In this document: piece by piece, positions 10,730-17,391 of the stretch
How the letters are laid out: every line of letters starts with the position of its first letter
How positions within the stretch are numbered: the first letter of the stretch is position 1
DNA from: Mycobacteroides saopaulense
GTDB taxonomy: Bacteria; Actinomycetota; Actinomycetes; Mycobacteriales; Mycobacteriaceae
Direction of reading: 5' to 3'
Assembly (NCBI RefSeq): GCF_001456355.1
Contig: NZ_CP010271.1
Location: 1,364,001 to 1,428,000, forward strand
DNA length: 64,000 bases
Notes under the pieces: model-generated
What the model was told of the DNA's origin: nothing
The model's database searches: none
Seen by the model: only the letters and a program-made list of their open reading frames with translations
Program-made: the position numbers and the translations under genes

Positions 10730-11130
10730 TCGTCGGTATCGGGATCGACCTAGTCACCATCTCCGAGTTCGGAGAGCAGCTGGCCAGTCCCGGAACCGCT
10801 TTCGGGTCCGCGTTCACGCCGGGGGAGCGGCGTGACGCGGCCTCCAAGACCGGCGGTGAGGCGCGGTACTTGGCGGCCCGTTGGGCCGCCAAGGAAGCCG
10901 TCATCAAGGCGTGGTCCGGGTCGCGCTATTCGCAGCGACCGGTGTTACCGGAGAACATCCACCGGGACATCGAGGTCGTCACGGACACCTGGGGCCGCCC
11001 GCGCATCCGGCTCTCCGGGGCGATCGCCGAGTACCTGGCCGATATGACGATGCATGTGACGCTGACGCACGACGGCGACACCGCGGCGGCCTTCGTCGTG
11101 CTGGAGCAAGAGGGAGAAACGCCTTCCTAG
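10726..11130 (+). CDS. acpS: Holo-[acyl-carrier-protein] synthase
   Basis: AcpS transfers 4'-phosphopantetheine from CoA to the serine of carrier domains and is the expected activator of the FAS-I carrier domain encoded just upstream. The 134-residue protein shows the family signatures: GIGIDLVTISEF at the N-terminus with the Mg-binding Asp, and RWAAKEAVIKAW in the middle with the Lys-Glu pair. Its GTG start overlaps the fas stop codon (GTGA at 10726-10729), so the two are translationally coupled. The same pair is found in other mycobacteria (Rv2524c-Rv2523c). Confidence 0.96.
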   Translation: MIVGIGIDLVTISEFGEQLASPGTAFGSAFTPGERRDAASKTGGEARYLAARWAAKEAVIKAWSGSRYSQRPVLPENIHRDIEVVTDTWGRPRIRLSGAIAEYLADMTMHVTLTHDGDTAAAFVVLEQEGETPS

Positions 11131-11134
11131 TGTC

Positions 11135-11188
11135 GAGTGTGCGGATACAGCTGGTTTTCGCACAGATATCGATTCAATCCGCACACTC
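11135..11188. repeat. Hairpin with perfect 12-base arms after acpS
   Basis: The left arm 11135-11146 (GAGTGTGCGGAT) and right arm 11177-11188 (ATCCGCACACTC) are perfect reverse complements separated by 30 bases. It begins 5 bases after the acpS stop and ends 34 bases before the Nudix gene. There is no T-run after it, so it may be a REP-like intergenic palindrome or an RNA-stabilising or attenuating stem rather than a simple terminator. Confidence 0.55.
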
Positions 11189-11222
11189 ACGTCTGCCGGA
11201 TATGGACTCGATCTGTTAAGAA

Positions 11223-11714
11223 GTGCCTATGGCGGTACCGGATTTCGTAGTTGAGCTGCGTCGGCATATCGGGCATGCACCACTGTGGTTGCCCGGCGTC
11301 ACCGGTGTGGTCATTCGCGATGAGCAGGTGCTGCTGGTCAAGCGTGCCGACAATGGCGCGTGGACCGCGGTCACCGGAATCGTAGATCCGGGGGAGAACC
11401 CGGCCGACTGCGCCGTCCGGGAAGTGTGGGAAGAGTCGGGTGTTCAGGCTCTGCCCACGCGATTGGTGTGGGTGCACGTGAGTCGGCCGATTGTGCACGT
11501 CAACGGCGATCACGCGCAGTACCTGGATCACGTGTTCCGTATGGACTGGGTCTCTGGGTCGCCGTACGCGGCCGACGGCGAGAACGTCGCCGCGCAGTGG
11601 TTCGACATCGCGGCGATGCCGGACATGACCGCCGATATGCACCGCCGCATCGAGCTGGCAGTCGATACCGAGAGCACCGCAACGGTTTTCGATACCGCCG
11701 ATTCACTGAGCTAG
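11223..11714 (+). CDS. Nudix hydrolase
   Basis: This 163-residue protein contains a complete Nudix box (GIVDPGENP ... REVWEESGV, residues about 57-79), matching GX5EX7REUXEEXGU with all metal-binding glutamates. Members hydrolyse nucleoside diphosphates linked to another moiety, with Mg2+ as cofactor; the substrate cannot be told from sequence. There is no signal peptide. GTG 11223 or ATG 11229 could start it. The 3' end overlaps the convergent MFS gene by four bases. M. tuberculosis has a peptidase gene (Rv2522c) at the comparable place after acpS, so this gene belongs to a lineage-specific replacement. Confidence 0.9.
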   Translation: MPMAVPDFVVELRRHIGHAPLWLPGVTGVVIRDEQVLLVKRADNGAWTAVTGIVDPGENPADCAVREVWEESGVQALPTRLVWVHVSRPIVHVNGDHAQYLDHVFRMDWVSGSPYAADGENVAAQWFDIAAMPDMTADMHRRIELAVDTESTATVFDTADSLS

Positions 11715-13309
11715 GGCCGCGATGCCGGTTCTGTCGTGGTGACCGGCGAGATGAGAAACGTCGCGGCAAGCCCCGCCGCAAGAAACGTCGCCGCGAGGTA
11801 ACTGCCCAATTCGACGCCGTGCGCCATCGACGCACGGGCGGCTTCAGCGATGCCGGCGGTCTGTGGTTGGTGAGCGAACCCGTCTATGGCCGCACCCGCG
11901 CTGCGTACGATCGCGCGTGCGAGGGAATCGGATTGGTCGGGTGGGAGCCCGGAGGCTGTGAGCGTGTGGGTGAGCCGTGCGCTGATGGCGCTGAAGAAGG
12001 CCGTCGTCAGCACGGCGATCCCGAGCGCCGAGCCGAGTTGGCGGAAGACGCTTTGCATTCCGGACCCCTGACCGGAACTGCGTTCGGGAACGTCGGCGAG
12101 CACAACGTTGGTCACTTGAGCGGTCGCGAAGCCGATGCCGATGCCATAGACGAACAGTGCTGCCGAGATGGCCCACCACGTGCTGTCCGGCCGTGCGATG
12201 GTTCCGAGCACGGCCAGTCCCGCAGCCTCAAGGGCCAAGCCGATACGGACCAATCCCAGTGCCGAGATTCGTGATGTCATCCCGAAACTGGCTCCACTGG
12301 CCACGAAGCTTCCCAGCGCCACCGGCACCAGCGCCAAGCCCGCTTCAACGGCGCTGTATCCCAACGCGAATTGCAGCCATAACGGCAGAACCGCCACGAT
12401 CCCGAATTCGCCCATCCCGATGATCAGCGTTGCGATGTTGCCATTGCGGAAGGAGTCGATAGAGAAGAGCCGCACGTCCATCAGCGCTTTAGTCGGCTGT
12501 GTGGGGTCGACCTGGCGGGTCAGCGCGACCTGACGAATGACAAAGCCGATCAGGGCCAGTGCCGCCAGGACGAGTGCGATGAACACCGGGGACAGGCCGA
12601 GTGTCCACCGGATGCCGAACAACTCGAACGGCTCGGCGGCGTGTATCCATCCGTAGGTGCGGCCGTCGATCAGTCCGAAGGCGAGCAACCCCAGTCCGAG
12701 GATCGAGAAGAACGCTCCAGCTGCATCCACCGGAGCGCGCGTGCGCGGCGAGCGCGGGACGAAAGCCAGTGCGCCGAGGCAGATCACCACGACGAGCGGG
12801 ATATTGATCCCGAAAGCCCAACGCCACGAGGCATGTTCGGATAGCCAGCCACCGAGCAGCGGGCCCAATGCAGTCGCGGCACCGATGGTCGACCCCCAGA
12901 CGGCGAACGCCTGACCTCGCGCCTTGCCGGTGAACTGTGCGTTCAGGAGCGCGAGGGATGTCGGCAGGATCAATGCGGCGCCCGAACCTTGCAGGAAGCG
13001 CGCCAGTATCAGCCACCCTCCGGTGGTGGCCATGCCGGCCAGCAGGCTCGTCGCACCGAAAATGATTACGCCGGTGAGGAAGACGCGCCGCGCGCCGAGA
13101 ATGTCGGAGACGCGGCCGACGAGCAACAGCAGCGCCGCGAAGACGATCGTGTACGACTCCTGTACCCACTGGGCCTGCGCCGAGGTGACACCGAGGTCGC
13201 GCACGATCGAAGGGACGATGACGTTGACGATCGTCGTGTCCACGACGATCAGTGCCACTCCCAGCGCGATGGCGGCCAAGCCGAGCCACTTGCGCGCGTT
13301 CTCAGGCAT
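11711..13309 (-). CDS. MFS drug exporter, DHA2 (EmrB/QacA) family, 14 TM
   Basis: The 532-residue integral membrane protein has about 14 hydrophobic segments. DHA2 signatures are visible: DTTIVNVIVPS in TM1, the WVQESYTI segment in TM2, motif A in loop 2-3 (GRVSDILGARRV) and the antiporter motif C in TM5 (GPLLGGWL). It is expected to export hydrophobic drugs or metabolites using the proton gradient. It is a single gene with no adjacent regulator on its own strand and is convergent with the Nudix gene. The substrate is unknown. Confidence 0.9.
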   Translation of the reverse strand: MPENARKWLGLAAIALGVALIVVDTTIVNVIVPSIVRDLGVTSAQAQWVQESYTIVFAALLLLVGRVSDILGARRVFLTGVIIFGATSLLAGMATTGGWLILARFLQGSGAALILPTSLALLNAQFTGKARGQAFAVWGSTIGAATALGPLLGGWLSEHASWRWAFGINIPLVVVICLGALAFVPRSPRTRAPVDAAGAFFSILGLGLLAFGLIDGRTYGWIHAAEPFELFGIRWTLGLSPVFIALVLAALALIGFVIRQVALTRQVDPTQPTKALMDVRLFSIDSFRNGNIATLIIGMGEFGIVAVLPLWLQFALGYSAVEAGLALVPVALGSFVASGASFGMTSRISALGLVRIGLALEAAGLAVLGTIARPDSTWWAISAALFVYGIGIGFATAQVTNVVLADVPERSSGQGSGMQSVFRQLGSALGIAVLTTAFFSAISARLTHTLTASGLPPDQSDSLARAIVRSAGAAIDGFAHQPQTAGIAEAARASMAHGVELGSYLAATFLAAGLAATFLISPVTTTEPASRP

Positions 13310-13375
13310 GCGATCCCTTGCTAGTTGGGTGGCGTGCCGGTGGGCTCGCGCTCGCCGGTTGTCACCCGCCGAGCA

Positions 13376-13849
13376 TTAGACGGATAGGTCGCGGCGCAAC
13401 TTCGCGACGTGTCCCGTCGCCTTCACGTTGTACTGCGCCACCTCGATCTTGCCCTTCTCGTCCACGACGAAGGTCGATCGGATGACGCCCTCGACGATCT
13501 TCCCGTACAGCTTCTTCTCACCGAAGGCCCCGTACGCGGTCAGCGTTGTCTTGTCGGGGTCGGACAGCAGCGGGAAGTTCACCCCGTCGCGCTCGCGGAA
13601 CTTCGCCAGCTTCTCGGGCTTGTCGGGGGAGATGCCGATGACATCGAGACCGGCCTCGTTGAGCTCGGCGAGGCTGTCACGGAAATCGCAGGCCTGCTTG
13701 GTGCAGCCGGGGGTCATCGCGGCGGGGTAGAAGTAGATGATCACCTTGCGGCCCTTGTAGGAGGACAGCGATACCTTCTCGCTGTCGGCGTCGAGCAGAG
13801 TGAATGCCGGGGCCTTGTCGCCAACTTCGAGCCGCTTGGTTTCCGCCAT
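13376..13849 (-). CDS. bcp: Thioredoxin-dependent thiol peroxidase (Bcp/PrxQ)
   Basis: This 157-residue cytosolic peroxiredoxin reduces hydroperoxides. The active-site region reads TPGCTKQACDF (about residues 43-53): the peroxidatic Cys and a resolving Cys five residues later, the atypical two-cysteine arrangement of Bcp. YFYPAAMTPGC precedes it, as in the family. It corresponds to M. tuberculosis Rv2521, which also lies close to fas. It is divergent from the DUF3618 gene. Confidence 0.94.
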   Translation of the reverse strand: MAETKRLEVGDKAPAFTLLDADSEKVSLSSYKGRKVIIYFYPAAMTPGCTKQACDFRDSLAELNEAGLDVIGISPDKPEKLAKFRERDGVNFPLLSDPDKTTLTAYGAFGEKKLYGKIVEGVIRSTFVVDEKGKIEVAQYNVKATGHVAKLRRDLSV

Positions 13850-13933
13850 GACCGGTGCCTTTCTGTTGACCCGTACAGTTGTTGCCCTAGGGTAGTTGCT
13901 TGAGTTTCATACCGCGGACGTGGAGGAGTGCAC

Positions 13934-14170
13934 GTGGCCAGGGATCCAGAGGCAATCAAGGCCGATATCGACAAGGCGCGCGATCAGCTCGCCGCGACGG
14001 TCGACACCCTGAGTGATCGCGCAAACCCGCAGCGTCTGGCCGAGGATGCCAAGGCTTCCGTGCTGGCGACTCTGAACAAGCCAGCCGTCAAATTCACCAT
14101 CTTGGGCTTCGGGGCCGTGGTTGCGGTGCTGGTGGTTCGTAAGGTCGCAGGCAAGTTCCGTCGCGACTGA
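13934..14170 (+). CDS. DUF3618 membrane-anchored small protein (Rv2520c-like)
   Basis: This 78-residue protein starts MARDPEAIKADIDKAR, the DUF3618 signature, followed by an amphipathic helical half and one C-terminal membrane segment (about residues 52-68) with a basic tail (KVAGKFRRD). GTG 13934 is preferred over GTG 13928 because GGAGG at 13922-13926 is then spaced seven bases away. Homologues lie near bcp in other mycobacteria. The function is unknown; the topology suggests a cytoplasmic helical domain tethered to the inner membrane. Confidence 0.85.
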   Translation: MARDPEAIKADIDKARDQLAATVDTLSDRANPQRLAEDAKASVLATLNKPAVKFTILGFGAVVAVLVVRKVAGKFRRD

Positions 14171-14195
14171 TGTAGTGGGGTATTGCCCTGTTCCG

Positions 14196-14231
14196 CTATC
14201 TTGACAGATAGTTTGCTAGCTGAGCTATGCT
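14196..14231 (+). promoter_or_regulatory. Promoter with overlapping palindromes, probable leaderless transcript
   Basis: A consensus -35 TTGACA lies at 14201-14206 and a -10-like TATGCT at 14226-14231 (19-base spacer). The ATG of the next gene is at 14238, where transcription would be expected to begin, and no ribosome-binding site is seen. CTATCT-tgac-AGATAG (14196-14211) encloses the -35, and TAGCT-g-AGCTA (14217-14227) overlaps the -10, giving two candidate operator sites. Confidence 0.5.
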
Positions 14232-14237
14232 CGCCGG

Positions 14238-14834
14238 ATGTGGCTTCGGCTTGCGATGGCGTCGTGGTTGACGCGAACGTTGGTTGTTTCGCTTCTGCTC
14301 GCGTTGGTTCTGGCTGTTCCGTTATTTGGAATGGACTTCTACATCGGTGACTGGCATACCGATGTACCGATGTGGCGTCAGCTGGACTGGTGGGTGGGGA
14401 TTGCCGCGCTCAGTTTGTTCCTGGGGTCGCTGATAGGTATCACAGGAGAGCTGGATAAGGACAAATACGTTCAGGCACTGGCCGGGGTCGATCCTGCGGA
14501 CTTTCGCAAGGTTTCTCGCGCGGTTGAGCGTGGACCTGTACCCGAGGATCCGGTGATCCAGCAGGCCGCGGCGCGTATTGCAGAGATCTATCGACGTAGC
14601 GAGTGCAAATCGCGCAAGTCTTCGATCGCCCGCAACCTCATCTTGGCGGGGCTGCATATCTGTGCGGCTTTATTCGCGCTGCGGTACGAATTCTTACAAC
14701 CCTTGTTCGTCATCGTTCCTCTCGTGCTGGCCATCGAATTCATCGCGTTGGCGTTGCGCTCGTGGCGACGGCTTCCACGGCTGGAGAAGCGAGTGGAGCT
14801 GTTGACGATGCACGAATCGCAGGTGCCTGCATGA
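14238..14834 (+). CDS. Four-TM membrane protein, first of a tandem paralogous pair
   Basis: No known family was recognised. The 198-residue protein has two N-terminal membrane segments (about residues 10-32 and 50-72), a soluble middle of about 60 residues, and two more segments (about 135-175). It shares order and local identity with the next gene: a K-YV motif just after TM2, RGPVPEDP in the middle (RGPLPTDP in the partner), then a conserved helix ending in IAEIY/LAGLY. Its stop overlaps the partner's start by four bases. Transcription probably begins at or next to the ATG. Other possibilities include a two-subunit membrane complex of unknown role. Confidence 0.75.
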   Translation: MWLRLAMASWLTRTLVVSLLLALVLAVPLFGMDFYIGDWHTDVPMWRQLDWWVGIAALSLFLGSLIGITGELDKDKYVQALAGVDPADFRKVSRAVERGPVPEDPVIQQAAARIAEIYRRSECKSRKSSIARNLILAGLHICAALFALRYEFLQPLFVIVPLVLAIEFIALALRSWRRLPRLEKRVELLTMHESQVPA

Positions 14835-15400
14835 CACTTCGCCTCACTCTTGCGCCGCTGTGGATGCGGCTGATCGCCAACATCGGGATGGCTTGGGCTG
14901 TATGCGGTGCCGTGCTGATCTTCTGGAGGCCAGCGGACCCAGATCCGCTCCGCGGACAGGGCTATTGGTGGATTGCCGTCGGAGTTGCAGGACCTCTCCT
15001 CGGAGTGCTGATGACACTGGCAGGCTTAATCGAGCGGGGGAAGTATGTCGCTGTCGTGAAGGATATTGCGCCGCAGGAGTATCGGCTTGTGGCGAGCGCT
15101 CTCGTACGCGGTCCATTGCCCACCGATCCCACTATGAGGTCAGCGGTCGTTCGCCTGGCCGGTCTCTATCTGAAGTCGGCAGAGCGTAAGTCGCCGCATT
15201 TCGGGCGGCTGTCCCTCGGCATGATCTGTTTGTGGACCGCGATGGCGGCTCTTCAAGCCTTTGACGGCAGTGCAAACCCCGCCCTCATCATGATGAACTT
15301 GCCTTTGTGGGTGTTCTACGCGATGCACCACTACTACGTGATTCCGCTCGTCGAGGCGCGCCGCGCGCTCATACTGAGTCTCGAAGGCGCACAGGCCTAG
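14831..15400 (+). CDS. Four-TM membrane protein, second of a tandem paralogous pair
   Basis: The ATG at 14831 overlaps the TGA of the upstream paralogue (ATGA), which fixes the start and gives 189 residues (MTLRLTLAP...). Four hydrophobic segments occur at about residues 12-30, 42-64, 127-144 and 150-175 around a middle region containing RGPLPTDP and ERKSPHF, which aligns with the first copy. The copies have diverged strongly, so the duplication is old, while the overlap indicates stoichiometric co-translation. The function is not known; a heteromeric membrane complex is inferred only from topology and coupling. The 3' end overlaps the convergent methyltransferase gene. Confidence 0.75.
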   Translation: MTLRLTLAPLWMRLIANIGMAWAVCGAVLIFWRPADPDPLRGQGYWWIAVGVAGPLLGVLMTLAGLIERGKYVAVVKDIAPQEYRLVASALVRGPLPTDPTMRSAVVRLAGLYLKSAERKSPHFGRLSLGMICLWTAMAALQAFDGSANPALIMMNLPLWVFYAMHHYYVIPLVEARRALILSLEGAQA

Positions 15401-16227
15401 AACTCGAATCGTAAGATGCGGGCGGTCCGCCTCGACGTCTTGCTCTTGGCGGCTATCCGCGTGGCGATTCGCAGCCACGTTGGAAATAGTTCCACCTCGG
15501 GCGCATCGGCCAGGCTGAATTCCTCCACTAATCGCAGCCGCGGATTCCAGCGCTCTGGGGTATGCGGATCGTTGTACCCTTCGAACTCCCGCGACTGGTT
15601 GACTATCTTGCCGGCCTTCTGCGGGAAAAGTTTTGCGACCCAGAGCCCGACCACCAAGCGCCCATAGTCGTTGTACGCCAGCTGTCCGGTAGGGAAGTGG
15701 TCGGTGATGGCTCGCATGATCGCGATGATCTGCTCCTTGGTCAGGAACGCGAACAGGCCGTCGGCAATGACCATCGTCGGGCGATCCGACGGGATACCGG
15801 TGATCCACGCCGAGTCGGTGACGGACACCCCGACGGTGTGCTCGTGCGCCCCCGGGGGGAGTGCCTTGTCGCGCAACGCTGCCATCCCGGGTAGCTCGAC
15901 GCTGTACCAGTCGACGGTCGCCGGCGGCTGCACGCGCCGGTATCCGTCGTCGAGGCCGGCACCCAGATCGACCACCACCGCGTCGGGATGCTCAGCGATG
16001 AACGTGCGCACGCGATCGTCGAGAAGCTTTGCGCGCAAGGACGCTTGGCATACCACTGGAGTAAGAACCCCCAGCGTGTTGAAGTCGTAGTCGATTTCGG
16101 CGACGGCGGCCGTCGCACCGGGGTCGTGCAGGATCGGTCGCTGCCAGCCGTCGTTGACGGCCCGCGCCTTGAGGGTGAGGAAGGCAGTCTCTTCTCGTGG
16201 GGTGATGTCTGTGGTGTCGAGGCCCAT
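15397..16227 (-). CDS. SAM-dependent methyltransferase, leucine carboxyl methyltransferase (LCM) family
   Basis: This 276-residue protein has the LCM-type SAM-binding motif VVDLGAGLDDGY (about residues 86-97), followed by VDWYSVELP at the acidic ribose-binding position and MVIADGLFAFL at motif IV. Family members methylate small-molecule or polyketide carboxyl or hydroxyl groups. The acceptor is unknown. It is divergent from the TetR gene 47 bases away, with an inverted repeat in between, so it is the probable target of that repressor. Confidence 0.85.
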   Translation of the reverse strand: MGLDTTDITPREETAFLTLKARAVNDGWQRPILHDPGATAAVAEIDYDFNTLGVLTPVVCQASLRAKLLDDRVRTFIAEHPDAVVVDLGAGLDDGYRRVQPPATVDWYSVELPGMAALRDKALPPGAHEHTVGVSVTDSAWITGIPSDRPTMVIADGLFAFLTKEQIIAIMRAITDHFPTGQLAYNDYGRLVVGLWVAKLFPQKAGKIVNQSREFEGYNDPHTPERWNPRLRLVEEFSLADAPEVELFPTWLRIATRIAAKSKTSRRTARILRFEF

Positions 16228-16234
16228 GAGCTCG

Positions 16235-16252
16235 ACTATACAAGCGTGTAGT
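16235..16252. promoter_or_regulatory. Candidate TetR operator
   Basis: ACTATAC-aagc-GTGTAGT is an inverted repeat with six of seven arm positions matching. It lies in the 47-base gap between the methyltransferase and its divergent TetR regulator. A further half-site CGTGTAG appears at 16265-16271. The position suits control of both genes. Confidence 0.5.
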
Positions 16253-16274
16253 CAATTGTCCATTCGTGTAGCAT

Positions 16275-16907
16275 ATGGCGATGGAGACCGTGGATCCCGA
16301 CGACCTCACCGCCCGCGCCCGCATTCGGGACGCTGCGTTGCATGAATTCGGCGAAAAGGGATATGACGGTGCCACTATTCGGGGCATCGCTGCGCGCGCC
16401 GGGGTGTCTTCTGGGCTGCTGCGCCACCATTTCGGGTCCAAGCAGGAGCTGCGGGACGCGTGCGACGAATACCTGGTCAAGACGATGCGCAACATCAATG
16501 AGCAGGTTCGGGCGAACGTGGCACGTGGTGACATGCAGTATGTTTCGGCGCGTATCCCGATCGGTCAGTATCAGGACTACATCACACGGGCGCTGGTCGA
16601 CGGCTCCGCGGGCCAGGTGTTCGATGAGATGGTCGCGATGACCGAAGGCTGGTTGGCCGGTGCCGATCACAACCGGGTGTTTCCGGCGGAGATCGATGTG
16701 AAGTCACGCGCCACCGTCATTACGGCCATGGCGTTGGCGGTCCCATTGCTTCAGCAACATGTTTCGCGTGGCCTCGGGGTGGATATCGGTTCACCCGAGG
16801 GTGATTTGAAGATGGCGGCCACGCTCGTCGACGTGTATGCCAATCCGCTGTTGACGTCCGAGCAGGCAAAATCGGCACTCGAGGACCTGGCGCACAGAAT
16901 GGGGTAG
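16275..16907 (+). CDS. TetR-family transcriptional regulator
   Basis: This 210-residue protein has an N-terminal helix-turn-helix domain (ALHEFGEKGYDGATIRGIAA then SSGLLRHHFGSKQELRD, about residues 20-60) and a divergent C-terminal ligand-binding domain. The sequence around LLRHHFGSK is typical of TetR helix 3-4. It is divergent from the LCM methyltransferase with a palindrome between them, implying local autoregulation. The ligand is unknown. Confidence 0.9.
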   Translation: MAMETVDPDDLTARARIRDAALHEFGEKGYDGATIRGIAARAGVSSGLLRHHFGSKQELRDACDEYLVKTMRNINEQVRANVARGDMQYVSARIPIGQYQDYITRALVDGSAGQVFDEMVAMTEGWLAGADHNRVFPAEIDVKSRATVITAMALAVPLLQQHVSRGLGVDIGSPEGDLKMAATLVDVYANPLLTSEQAKSALEDLAHRMG

Positions 16908-17007
16908 CCATACCTATTGGGCAATATTCGCTGTCTGGCCTCGCGATTGCGCCTTCACCTGGGTACTCTTAGCCCGTGCCACGTACCTGCGCACTGGCTG
17001 GATCCCG

Positions 17008-17391
17008 ATGATTTTCGTCGCTGGTCTACGTCTTGACGCGACCGCGGTCAAGGCGTCGGCGATGGTGCTCTACGTCGTCGGATTTGCCTTCACCGTGTTC
17101 TTCGGCGTGGATGGCGTGCGCCTTGCCGTGGTGCTCCTGGTCGGCATCGCAGCGACGGCAATGCACTACTGGCCGGAACGCGAGAAGTTCGACCGAATTT
17201 CGATAGCGGTCGCGATTGGTCTCCCGATCGCGTTCATGCTCGACGCCTGGTCGACTTGGGTTATCGACCAGACCCCGGCGCCCGGTGTGGGAATCGGTGT
17301 GGTGCGCCTGCTGGCGTGGCTGCTGTCGGTCGCCGGCATTCTGGCGTTTCCGCGACGCCTCATCGACAGAGACGCCGACCCGGAGGGCTAG
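17008..17391 (+). CDS. Small four-TM membrane protein
   Basis: No family was recognised. The 127-residue protein has four hydrophobic helices (about residues 12-32, 38-55, 70-86, 99-117) separated by short loops, one containing HYWPEREKFDR, and an acidic tail (RDADPEG). The ATG at 17008 is the best start. The 3' end overlaps the convergent mmpL gene by four bases. Nothing nearby points to a role. Confidence 0.65.
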   Translation: MIFVAGLRLDATAVKASAMVLYVVGFAFTVFFGVDGVRLAVVLLVGIAATAMHYWPEREKFDRISIAVAIGLPIAFMLDAWSTWVIDQTPAPGVGIGVVRLLAWLLSVAGILAFPRRLIDRDADPEG

